Both the position numbers and the translations under genes were made by a program. The notes under the pieces were generated by a model, which did no database searches, was not told the DNA's origin, and worked only from the letters and a program-made list of their open reading frames with translations. Shown piece by piece: positions 44,869-57,600 of a stretch of DNA of 64,000 nucleotides. Numbering within the stretch: the first letter of the stretch is position 1; every line of letters starts with the position of its first letter. Location of the stretch: assembly GCA_963965975.1 (NCBI GenBank), contig OZ014411.1, positions 6,309,001 to 6,373,000 of the forward strand, read 5' to 3'. This DNA comes from Xestospongia bergquistia (Eukaryota > Porifera > Demospongiae > Haplosclerida > Petrosiidae).

Positions 44869-47461
44869 CAGACTTTCACATATACTTGATATCAAATAAA
44901 GAAAGTGGTAGATAACATTAATAATTTTGCCAATTGACAGCAATCGTGCAGTGAATTTTGTATTTCATGTGTACTAAAAACAAAAGAAAAATTACAAAAG
45001 AGCTCATCTTAAATTGCTCCTAAGGAGTTGTACAGGCTTTAGGGTTACAAAATATGAATAGTAAGTCATATTATACAACATTACTATGATTCATCTTTCC
45101 AGTAAAATTGTATTACATTGACATTATAACAATCAAGAGGATGTACATGAACTGCTTGGAATTCTGAAGAGTCTAGAAGAAGCTAACATTAAGCACTTAT
45201 TTTCAAATATTACATTTAAGAATATTACCATAGCCTCTTTATACAGTTCTCAAATAAACATTGGCATTGAGACTGCAGGTGAATTACAGATTTATATATT
45301 GGTCACATACACAGAAAACATGTGAATTATTTTTACTTCACGCATTGATTGATCAAAAATGTCATGCATGAATATATGATATCCTGTTACTATCAAACAA
45401 TGCAATCAAACACATCTGGTTAAGAGATGCAAAGAAAGCACCTCTTCCACCTGTGTACACTATAAAGACAGGGTATACTGCCAACAATCCTGTTTCAACT
45501 GGTATGTGTATCATGCATCAATCTACAAGTTATTGGACTCAGTAATTTAACATTAGTCTTTGACAAGGTTCTTGTTATGGAAACTCTTTTTGAATTTTAA
45601 CTTGCAAGTTACACTTTATCTTATATATAATTGTGGGATTAAGATTCTAAACTTTCTATAGATATTTACCTCAGCATATATTAATGCACCATATTACAAA
45701 CTACAAGTAAATTATTATGATAATCATTACATGTGTGATTATTTTACTGATTTCTAGGCCTTCAAGAGGGTTGAAGTGGAGTCATTTTGGTTATAGAGAT
45801 CCATCCAGTGTTGAAATCTAACAAATCTAACAAATTACAATGGTATATGGTATCTTATAAAACAATATATCAAACACTCTCAATTAGAATCTGTTTGAAT
45901 ATGTATTACAATGTATGCCTACTGTTGAGTTTCAATTTAAACAATGACTTGATCAACATCTTTGAAAGTTGATTCTTAAAAAAATGATCAACTTTGTAGT
46001 GTTTACAATTATTTATCTACATACTAATCCCTCCAGTCATCATCTTAAGGCTTTATAAAGTTTGTACACATGGTATTGTAGTAAAGATGACATAATCTAC
46101 TTCGTTTTAAATTTTTTCTTTGCTTTAAACTCTTTTCAATTATGTAAGTTCAATCTACAAAATAAAGGAGAAGAACCCTGGTGAAGCAGATGATTAAATA
46201 ATTTGACTGATGTTCTATTTGCAAAAATCAAGGAATCCATTGTTAATGACTCATGAATATTATCTCATTGTATATATGTAGTCAACTGTCAATCTACTCT
46301 ACAATTAAGTCAACATGTACCATTTCTACAGTAAACTCAACTCTCAATCCTTCTGTGATTATGTAAACGTTTACATAATGAAGCATTTTATGGTGCAGTC
46401 ACCTGTCAACTTATTTCATGACAAATCAACTGTTGTTGCCAAGTGAAAGACAGTCTGATGCCAATGTGTTCTGTAACTAGTAACCCCATTCTATGATGCA
46501 GTCAGCTGTTAACTCTAATCAAGTGTTGTTGCCAAGTGAAAGTCAATGAGATGTCAATGTATCTTGTAACAATTAACCTATTCTATAATGTAGCCAAGTA
46601 TAATTTTTTACTTCAGTTAAAGTCTTTTACTTTTGGGGCAGTTTGCCTCAAAATTCGGACACAACTCTTACAACAAAAACTGAAAAAAGTATTGTGTCCT
46701 TGATGTGATTGCTATGTAGGGATGTCCATTCTGCCATTCCTACTTTGAGCTTGTTTGATTTGTTTTATTGCTATTCCTAAATTAAATGAAATTATACTCT
46801 TTATTTTTAATTTTAAATAATGATTATGCCAGCTGACTCTATGACAACTTGCAGAAGAATTAACAAATTGACTTCAATATTGAATCTATAGATAATTGAC
46901 ATCTGCAGAAAATTGACTTGATTGTATAATAGTTCGACAGTGGATTTCTTCACAGAAAGGGTTGAGAATGGATCAGCAGTTGACTACATAATAGAATAGG
47001 TCAGTATAGTTGACTACATTATAGAAAAAACTTGACTTTATTGCAGAATGAATTGACAGTTGACTTTAATATTTGATATTTGACTAGCTTTAACATTTGA
47101 TTACATAATACGATAGGTCAATAGTCGACTACATCATAGCAGGATCAATAATAATATAAAATAGGTTGAGCATTTGTCCAAAGTTATATACAAATGAAAT
47201 GACAGCATTACAACAAACTGGCTCTTCAATAGTATCAATATCTTGATTTATAAAGTTAAGATTGATAACATTATAATTACATGTATATGTACATGTCTAG
47301 GGAATTAATAAAGTCTTGACTGAATGGGTAACTTCTTTTAATAATAATGTCCTTAATAATAATTGTATGTAACTCCTTATTTCAGAGGTGGTCTACAAGT
47401 ACTTGTAAATAGGTTACTGTCTGTAATTAATACAACTAATGCCACGTGTATTTAAGGTTAT
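44869..47461. other. Intergenic spacer between the RT element and receptor remnant 2
   Basis: A copy of the R1 upstream spacer (19680-22214), with the same degenerate repeats (46385-46610) and TTGAC cluster (46868-47135). A block at about 45740-45910 differs completely from the first spacer. No gene supported. Confidence 0.6.
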
Positions 47462-47615
47462 TACAGCAATCTTATTAGCAACATTTGATCTTCAATCTTA
47501 AGTAAAACAAATTTGTGCCTCTTCAAACAATGAACTTTGCACTGTATTGCCAGTGACAACTAAATCTGGTCCAATAGTCATATTATAACTATTATATTCA
47601 CCTAACAAACACTAA
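47462..47615 (+). pseudogene. WD40 3'-end remnant, second copy
   Basis: Same 150-bp remnant as at 22215-22367, with the same CAA to TAA change, so both descend from one damaged copy. Confidence 0.75.
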
Positions 47616-47816
47616 AATGATACAAGAATGACATAAAATCAAGCACACATATTATCATAGACAAAGCAGGTAGTCACAATTTAATTAATTAACATTATTG
47701 TTACTTTTAAACGCTGTTCTCAATTATATACAAAATTAGTACAGTGAACAAAAAACAGCATTATAAAAAAATAGATGTTGATGTATATTTAGACTTATTG
47801 TTAAATAGGACTGACA

Positions 47817-50277
47817 TCAGATATTAATTGGAAAACTTTTCATTGATACATATTCACTGTCTTCACAATTCTTGGGCTCTTCTGAGATCTCATCATCTCT
47901 TTCATTTTTTTGACTTGATAAATCATCAATAGATTCATATATTGGGTCATAAATTGATTCAAAATATGATGTGTTATCGAATTGCTTTTTAAAATCATCT
48001 TTTGAAACTTCAATATCTTTTGCACATTCTTGATAAGAATTTAATTGAAATGTATTGTTTCTTTGTGCTATTTCTAGCCTCCTCTTTAATAGCTTCTTTC
48101 TAATTGTAACTAGTAGCACAACAACACTAATAACAATTACTACAGAATGAAAGAGTAACAAACTAAGATTCAAGTCATTTCAGCTGTTCAACAATAATGC
48201 ATACACAAAAACAATACCAATTCATGAGCAGATACATATAAATGTCTCTATATAAGCCATGCACTGATACTGGTTATGTGATGTTAACATTTCATACTAA
48301 TAAATATTTAATAATGTGATAGCGAAAATGTATGAATGTTGATTTAGTAAAGTTACTTACATATCAAAACAATCAGTGCTATAATAGCACTTATTAGTAT
48401 GTCTGTCAGATTTAGCTTGTTACCTCCTGCTTCTCTCTATATGAAAGACACGACACAACCAATAATGATAATTCTATAATCATGAATTTCTTACATTTCT
48501 GACTATAGTTGTTGGAGTGTTGGAAGAAATCACTAATGTAGATGACAAAGTACTGGTTGAGCTGATGATATTGTGAGAAAAACCCAATGAATAAATGATA
48601 TTCTGTAGTAGTCATTATGTATACATCACAGCCCAACCAAAGGGACTGCATTGCAGATACATAAAATAAACCCAAGGGTCAATTATGGCACAACACACTG
48701 TGTAGTACATTAGATAATGGTAGGGCTATAACATGTTATGGCTTGATACTATGGAAGCCCAGTAATGTTATAACATACTTTCTGCTAAAGTCAGTTCCGT
48801 AACCTAAATAAGTGCTGTTAGCAAGTCTAAACACTTTGTTAGCAGATTGAACTTCTATGGTATTGTGTCATTCTTCACTGATTATAGACATACTCATAAC
48901 TTTTGGACAAACAGCCACGTCACTATCATTGTTATATGGTCAACACCTAATCTGTCCACGATGAGGTTGGAATGATCCCTTACTACATGGTGTACAGGGT
49001 TTGAAATCAGATGCTGAAAAGGTATCATCTAAACATAGCTCTAATAGAGAGAGAGAGAGAATAGAGTTATAGTTATCATCATAAAATTATGAAATATCCA
49101 ACATCTGTACTCAGTGTACTGGTATTTTAAATAAGGTAGTGAAACTTTAGGTCATTCAGATAAGAACAGGCTATATGCAAATTACCTATACAATCTGATT
49201 TCATTGTTGATCCAGAATCTACTGTGCTGAAATTAACAGGGCATCGAACACAGCTAGTTTGACCTTGCTGTTCTTGATAAGTACCCCTAGGGCACTCTGT
49301 GCATTGTGGTAATAACTCTTGTATGTAATGTCCATCACCAGTACTGACAAATGATGTCATTAATGAGCCACTATAATAACCAGAAACACATACCACTACA
49401 AAATAAGAAAGATAGTAATAACATTATCAACATATTAATCACAATAACTTACCACAAACAAGATGGTTTGGATGGAGTCCATATCCAGGTGGACATACAT
49501 ATGTACGAGGACCAATAGTATAATCAACAACTGTCACATTATAGTAAGTATCCTTGATGTAAATCTGTAAAATTCCTTTCATTAAAGATGTGTTCAGGGA
49601 AAGCATTCCATCTTCTATTTGCTGTAAATTAGTGTTAACTTTGGACACAATAGATTTCACACCATTCCTAGAGTCATTGACTGATATGACAGAGTGTATT
49701 GCAAATTTCAAAACTAAAATATTTTCAAGCATAGAAACAGATGGTTTACTGAATAAAGTAAGATTTCCACTACTTTTGAGACTTTGTATAATTGACTCTG
49801 CAATACTGAGATCAAGATTATAATTATCATTAGCAGATATTATATTCACAGTCACTGGATGCTCAATGGTTACAATAGTAGCATACAAAATGTTAAGATA
49901 TGTTGGACTTGAAGTAATATTGCCAACTGAGTTGTATGCCATACACTTGTACCATCCTTTATCACTTATTTGTGGCTTTAAAACAGTGTAGACATTAGAT
50001 TCAACATCTGGTATTTCTTCCCAACTATTCTCCTCTGTTTGCTTGTAAAACCATTTCCAACCAGGTTCTGGAGTGCCGTAAGCATCACAAGCCATTGATA
50101 AGCCATTACTATATCCTTCATATACTGTGAGAACAGATGGAAGTGAAAGATTTAGTTTTGGCAAACTAAGCACTTCAACTATTATTGTAGGTGATGTGGT
50201 AGACCCAGCATTGTTGACAGCTATACATTGGTACTTGCCAGCATCTGACATCTGAATGTTGTAATACACTAATTCAT
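47817..50277 (-). pseudogene. Receptor remnant 2: 3' exons only, fused to WD40
   Basis: Tail exon 48139-47817 is open (ends FPINI; contains [12 protein letters not shown] and EYVSM). Membrane-span and stalk exons follow; the second Cys-rich exon carries the same TGA in place of Leu (RC*P) as remnant 1; the first Cys-rich exon (49395-49186) and the last part of the large exon (50277-49453) are open. Truncated at the same base as remnant 1 and joined to WD40 sequence. Confidence 0.85.
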
Positions 50278-50775
50278 CAGCTGTTAAAGTGCATAATAAA
50301 TCGTTTATTTTCTCAGGTTCTAATGATAAATCACTGAAGATATGGAACCCATGGGATGTACATAATCTTCAGACTAATGAACAACATCTAAAGCAGCCTG
50401 AATGTATAGCAATGACATCTTGTGGTTCCAAAACCATTTCTGGGTCTCCAGATTCAATCAAGATTTGGGAAACATCATCTGGCAAATGCTTATGTACCTT
50501 TGCAATCCCTGCATCATGCATCTTCATTCATGAACACAAGGACAATATTGCCATTTCGGGATCAAAGGAAGGAATGTTAAACATTCTAGATTTAATTGAC
50601 TTCGTTGTAGTTCACTCGTTTAAAGGGCATGACAGACGCATTACTAGCATTGCAACACTACAACAAAGTAGTCGTGTCCTAACTGCATCAGCTGATAGTT
50701 TTATAAAAGAGTGGACTTGTGATAATTGGTAATGCCTTAATGTATATGCTGGTCACACAGCTGGCATTGAATGTA
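50278..50775 (+). pseudogene. WD40 internal fragment
   Basis: WD40 repeats 5 to 8, starting at the same junction as 25021 and carrying the same TCA to TAA stop after KEWTCDNW (50730-50732). It breaks off at about 50775 within the ninth repeat, where sequence jumps into a receptor Cys-rich exon; ATGTA is shared by both sides of the break. Confidence 0.8.
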
Positions 50776-51726
50776 ATGTCCATCACCAGTACTGACAAAT
50801 GATGTCATTATTGAGCCACTATATTAACCTGAAACACATACCACTACAAAATAAGAAAGGTAGTGATACCATTATCACACATATTAATCATAATAGCTTA
50901 CCACAAATGAGATGGTTTGGATGGAGTCCATATCCAGGTGGACATACATATGTACGAGGACCAATAGTATAATCAACAACTGTCACATTATAGTAAGTAT
51001 CCTTGATGTAAATCTGTATATGTCCTTCTATTAAAGATGTGTTCAGGGAAAGCATTCCATCTTCTATTTGATGTAAATTAGTGTTAACTTTGGAGACAAT
51101 AGATTTCACATCATTCCTAGAGTCATTGACTGATATGACAGAGTGTATTGCAAATTTCAAAACTAAAATATTTTCAAGCATAGAAACAGATGGTTTACTG
51201 AATAAAGTAAGATTCCCACTACTTTTGAGACTTTGTATAATTGACTCTGCAATACTGAGATCAAGACTGTAATTATCATTAGTAGATATTATATTCACAG
51301 TCACTGGATGCTCAACGGTTACAATAGTAGCATACAAAACATTGAGATATGTTGGACTTGAAGTAATATTGCCAACTGAGTTGTATGCCATACACTTGTA
51401 CCATCCTTTATCACTTATTTGTGGCTTTAAAACAGTGTAGACATTAGATTCAACATCTGGTATTTCTTCCCAACTATTCTCCTCTGTTTGCTTGTAAAAC
51501 CATTTCCAACCAGGTTCTGGAGTGCCATAAGCATCACAAGCCATTGATAAGCCATTACTATATCCTTCATATACTGTGAGAACAGATGGAAGTGAAAGAT
51601 TTAGTTTTGGCAAACTAAGCACTTCAACTATTATTGTAGGTGATGTGGTAGACCCAGCATTGTTGACAGCTATACATTGGTACTTGCCAGCATCTGACAT
51701 CTGAATGTTGTAATACACTAATTCAT
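50776..51726 (-). pseudogene. Receptor remnant 3: partial Cys-rich exon and Ig exon
   Basis: Comprises 50843-50776 (part of the first Cys-rich exon, with GGTTAT to GGTTAA giving a stop after CVSG) and 51726-50902 (the same 825-base end of the large exon). It has no membrane span or tail. Its sequence is closer to R1 than to the adjacent remnant 2 in places (NDVKS, NLHQIE, GHIQIY), although the breakpoints are identical to remnant 2. Confidence 0.8.
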
Positions 51727-52820
51727 CAGCTGTTAAAGTGCATAATAAATCGTTTATTTTCTCAGGTTCTAATGATAAATCACTGAAGATATGGAACCCA
51801 TGGGATGTACATAATCTTCAGACTAATGAACAACATCTAAAGCAGCCTGAATGTATAGCAATGACGTCTTGTGGTTCCAAAACCATTTCTGGGGCTCCAG
51901 ATTCAATCAAGATTTGGGAAACATCATCTGGCAAATGCTTATGTACCTTTGCAATCCCTGCATCATGCATCTTCATTCATGAACACAAGGACAATATTGC
52001 CATTTCGGGATCAAACGAAGGAATGTTAAACATTCTAGATTTAATTGACTTCGTTGTAGTTCACTCGTTTAAAGGGCATGACAGACGCGTTACTAGCATT
52101 GCAACACTACAACAAAGTGGTCGTGTCCTAACTGCATCAGTTGATGGTTTTATAAAAGAGTGGACTTGTGATAATTGGTCATGCCTTAATGTATATGCTG
52201 GTCACACTGCTGGCATTGAATGTATAGCCATCTCAAGCAATTGTCATATACTAGCAACTGGGTCAATTGATTGTACAATTGGAATGTGGCACTCACCAGA
52301 AGAAAGAGTGTTTTTACAAGGTCATAAGAAGTCAGTCACATGTGTTAGCATATGCTCAGACAAAATAGCTTCAGGTAGTGATGACTTCACGCTCAGGATA
52401 TGGAATATTAAGACAGCTACGTGTATGCATGTGATGCCTTTTACTGATAGTGTCAAGTGCCTATCACTTGATAGTGAGGTAGTGATTGCTGGTGCTCATT
52501 GTGCAAAAGAACAACTTAAATCGTGGAATGTACATAATGGAACATACATCCATTCTTACATAGGCCATACTCATGCTGTGATGTGCATGCTTACAATTAC
52601 TTGTAGGAATTGTGAATACTTGATTACTGGGTCTCGAGATGGGAAAGTTAAGCTATGGAAGAAGAGTACAGCTATCTTATTAGCAACATTTGATCTTCAA
52701 TCTCAAGTAAAACATATTTGTGCTGTTTCAAATGATGAAGTTTGCACTGTATTATCAGCAACAACTAAATCTGGTCCGATAGCCATATTAAAAGTATTAC
52801 ATCCACCTAACAAACACTAA
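51727..52820 (+). pseudogene. WD40 gene copy lacking first repeats, otherwise open
   Basis: Open from the junction to the normal stop at 52818-52820, about 364 residues, covering repeats 5 to 12. It keeps TCA (Ser) where the two other truncated copies have TAA. It has no ATG at its start; the first in-frame Met (IAMTSCGS) lies about 40 codons in. It is convergent with R3. It could be translated if transcribed, but the first four repeats are missing. Confidence 0.75.
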
Positions 52821-52999
52821 AATGATACAAGAATGACATAAAATCAAACATACATATTATCAAAGGAAAGGCACAGAGTGACAATTTAATTCATTAACAT
52901 TATTGTTACTTTTACCCACTGTTCTTAATTGTATACAAAATTAGTACAGTGAACAAAAAACAGCTTTCATTAAAATAAATTGTTGATGTACAGTTAGAC

Positions 53000-54655
53000 T
53001 TATTGAGAAATAGGACTGTCGCCAGACATGGGACAACCTTTCATTGATTCATAGTCATAGTCTTCACAATTCTTGGGCTCTTCTAAGATCTCATCATCAC
53101 TTTCATTTTGTTGACTTGATGAATCATCGATAGATTCATATATTGGGTGGTCATACATTGAGTTCAAATGTGGTGTGTCACCTAATTGCTTTTTAAAATC
53201 ATCTTCTGAAACTTCAAGATCTTTTCCACAATCTTGATAAGGATTTAGTTCAAGTGTATTGTTACTTTGTGCTATTTCTAGCCTCCTCTTTAACTGCTTG
53301 TTTCTAATTGTAACTAGTACCACCATAACACTAATAACAATTACTACAGAATGAAAGAGTAACAAACTAAGATTCTAGTCATTTCAATGTAATCCTGTTC
53401 AGCAATAATGCATACACAAAAACAATACCAATTCACAATCAGATACATGTAAACATCTCTATATAAACCATGCACTGATACTGGTTATGTGATGTTAACA
53501 TTTCATACTAATAAATATTTGAAAATATCTGAATGTTGATTTAGTAAAGCTACTTACACATCAAAACAATCAGTGCTATAATAACACTTATTATTATAGT
53601 TGTCAGATTGAGCTTGTTACCTCCTGCTCCTCTCTATATGAAAGACATGACACAACCACTAATGATAATTATATCATCATGAATATTCTTACATTGAATA
53701 TTGCTGTTGGGGTGTTGGAAGAAATCACTGTTGCTGTTTGAGTGTCGGAAGAAATCACTGATGTCAATGACAAAGTACTGGTTGAGCTGATGATATTATG
53801 AGAAGAACCTAATGAATAAAGGATGTGAATGTACAATAGTAACTTTCATTATGTATACGTTATAGTCCAGCCACAAGGACTGTATTGCAGATACAGTGTA
53901 CTGTGACATAAAATAAACCAAGGGTTGATTATGGTACAACACATAAGATACAGGTAGGGCTATAACATATTATGGATTAATACTATAGAAGTCCAAATTG
54001 ATGTTACAGCCCAGTATCTGCTGAAGTCAGTGCTGTATCCTTGATACATTGCTATTATCAAATCCAATCATTTTGTTAGCAGATTGAACTTCTATGGTAT
54101 CATGTCATATAGCTCTTTTTCACTGATTATAGACATACCCATAATTTTTTGACAGGCAGACACATCACTATCATTGTTACATGGTAAACACCTAATCTGT
54201 CCACGATGAGGTTGGAATGATCCCTTACTACATGATGTACAGGGTTTGAAACCAGATACAGAGAAGGTATCATCTAAACATAGCTCTAATACAGAAAGAA
54301 AGAGAGTAGAATTGTCATTATCAGCATAAAATCATAAAAAACCAATGTCTGTACTTTATACAGTATTGACTTAGCCAACACTAGGTAAGGTAGAAATGCA
54401 GGTACTTTATATCATTCACATAAGAACAGGATATATGCAAATTACCTATACAATCTGATTTCATTGTTGATCCAGAATCTACTGTGCTGAAATTAACAGG
54501 GCATTGAACACAGCTAGTTTGACCTTGCTGTTCTTGATAAGTACCCCTAGGGCACTCTGTGCATTGTGGTAATAACTCTTGTATGTAATGTCCATCACCA
54601 GTACTGATAAATGATGTCATTAATGAGCCACTATAATAACCAGAAACACATTCCA
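53000..54655 (-). CDS. R3 3' exons: Cys-rich repeats, stalk, membrane span, tail
   Basis: Exons 54655-54446, 54285-54139, 53808-53693, 53633-53558 and 53343-53000. Lengths equal those of R1. The tail ends DYDYESMKG, so the YxxM motif is kept, while the first YDPI motif is interrupted by an extra residue. Confidence 0.75.
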
Positions 54656-57600
54656 CTACAAAATAAGAAAGGTAGTGATAACATTATCAACATATTAATC
54701 ATAATAACTTACCACAAACAAGATGGTTTGGATGGAGTCCATATCCAGGTGGACATACATATGTACGAGGACCAATAGTATAATCAACAACTGTCACATT
54801 ATAGTAAGTATCATTGATGTAAATCTGTAAAATTCCTTTCATTAAAGATGTGTTCAGGGAAAGCATTCCATCTTCTATTTGACGTAAATTAGTGTTAACT
54901 TTGGAGACAATAGATTTCACATCATTCCTAGAGTCATTGACTGATATGACAGATTGTATTGCAAATTTCAAAACTAAAATATTTTCAAGCATAGAAACAG
55001 ATGGTTTACTGAATAAAGTAAGATTTCCACTACTTTTGAGACTTTGTATAATTGACTCTGCAATACTGAGATCAAGATTATAATTATCATTAGTAGATAT
55101 TATATTCACAGTCACTGGATAATCAATGGTTACAATAGTAGCATACAAAATGTTAAGATATGTTGGACTTGAAGTAATATTGCCAACTGAGTTGTATGCC
55201 ATACACTTGTACCATCCTTTATCACTTATTTCTGGCTTTAAAACAGTATAGACATTAGATTCAACATCTGGTATTTCTTCCCAACTACTCTCCTCTGTTT
55301 GCTTGTAAAACCATTTCCATCCAGGTTGTGGAGTGCCGTAAGCATCACAAGCCATTGAGAAGCCATTACTATATCCTTCATATACTGTGAGAACAGATGG
55401 AAGCGAAAGATTTAGTTTTGGCAAACTAAGCACTTCAACTATTATTGTAGGTGATGTGGTAGACCCAGCATTGTTGACAGCTATACATTGGTACTTGCCA
55501 GCATCTGACATCTGAATGTTGTAATACACTAATTCATTTGTGGAGCAATTAGGACGTATTATGCCGTCTTTTGTCCAGTACCATGTCACAGCAACACTTG
55601 ATTCTACTTCACAATGCAAAACATTTAATTGGGCTCCTTCTAAAACCTCAATGACAAGAGGTGGATAGTCTATTATTACAGGTGGCTTTCTACACCAATA
55701 ATGAAGAGACTTTATTGATAAAATCACATTTAGAAATTGAGACAGTGTGGATATAGCCTCTTTGTATGACATACTCTTATCATAACCAACTCTTGAGAGA
55801 CTATCTTTGAAGGAAAGTAGTTTATTGAGTATGACTTTGGATTCATCTGCTCTAGTGTCTTCAATTATATACTGAGTAAGTTTAAATGCATTTTCAAGAC
55901 AATCTAAGAAACTGGAGCATCCAAATGACTCTGTCTGACTAGCATTGACATGGAGGTTCTCCATCTTTACTTGCCATATTGGGAAGGAAAATGATGATAG
56001 AAGTTTTAGGAGATGATCAATTGACGTATCTTCTCTACTGGAAAGATCAGCAAGATTTTGAAGTATTGATTTTGCATTAAAATTATTGCCATATATTCTC
56101 ATCAGGTCTGTTTCATTGTCAACATTTGATATGTTCATAAAGGATTCCTTGGTATAGTTTAACTGTACAAATGAGGACACCAGACTCTCTAATATCTGTT
56201 TAACATAGCTATCAATATTTTGTATGCTGATGCAGGTGTCAGAGAAAAGGTGATTTGATGTCACTCTTCCAGTCATATCACGCTTTTGTCTCTCTCTAGT
56301 TTGACTAACAATGTACGATTGTAAAATATTTGTGGTAATTAGCCGAAGATTGAAATGTCTTGGTTGTAGAAAATTGATTGTAACATTAACTTCAGAAGTT
56401 TTCTTAGTTAAAGGAACATAGTATTGAATGTTGACAGGAAAAGCAATGGGAGTTTCATTGGTGAGAAGTATCCTGAAAGACACGTTTGTTATTATAACAA
56501 AATCTAGTAACTGTGATGGTAAGTGATTACTGACACTGATAAATGGATGATATATCTTTGTTTCTTGAATAAGAGTTTGATTTGATAACAAATTTATTAA
56601 ATAGCTTTTCTCAGCATTTTCTAAAGCAATACTAAGCACATCATGTTGTTTCTGGGTGGAAAGAAGTTGCACTTTTTCTTTTGTCAAATTGATACTATTC
56701 ATTACAAATGAATATTTTAATGCCATATAAGTACTGTATTGTTGACTGAGATCAAAATGTTCATTGTCTATTGCTTCCAACCACTGAAGTTGCTGCTGTT
56801 GGCAGTCAACATTTTCAAGTATACAATCAGGATCAAAAGTCAAATATTCACAGTCATTTTCCTTGCAGTACATATTCAATGTTGATGTATTATATGTAGC
56901 AGTGTCACAAGACGTCTTCACTGTTTTGTTTACATATGTAGTTTGTATGTAAGGGCTGTCATAATTTTGGCTAAAAGGAACTTTTTGTGATAAACAACAT
57001 GACATTTCAGACAGATAGACCTTTGTGTACCATGTGATCTCTAAGCATTTTTTGCATATTGTAGCATGCCTCCAATTCTTCTTCAATTTCTTATGAAAAT
57101 GAGTTATACTTTGATTTACAGAAGTTATTACATCACAACTACTAACAACATCTAACTGTGTGTTCTCTAACACTGATGAACATGTCACTCCTGACTTACA
57201 AATACTATTGCTACAGGTTTCTTCAACACACAAGTTATACAGTGATAGTGTGGTGTTAAATACTTCTGTATAATTAGTCAATGTATTGTTAAGGATATTT
57301 GTAGCTGTTTGAAGTTGGTTTTGCAAAGCAAGGTTTAAAGAGTAACTTTGATTGTAGGATAGCTCTGCTTCTGATAAGTCTTTTTTCTTTTGTTCAAGCT
57401 GTCTATATAGATTATCTCGCCAATTTAAAGAATTGTTTATGCTTCTTTCAACATTTTTCTGTTTCATCACAATGTCATCTATTTCTGATGATAAATGCTC
57501 ACCCAAGTAAACAGAAATACTTGACGAAAAGCTGCCTGACTCACTGTGAAACTTGCTGTCAATATACAGTTCATCATAACTTTCATTTAATGGTGAACTA

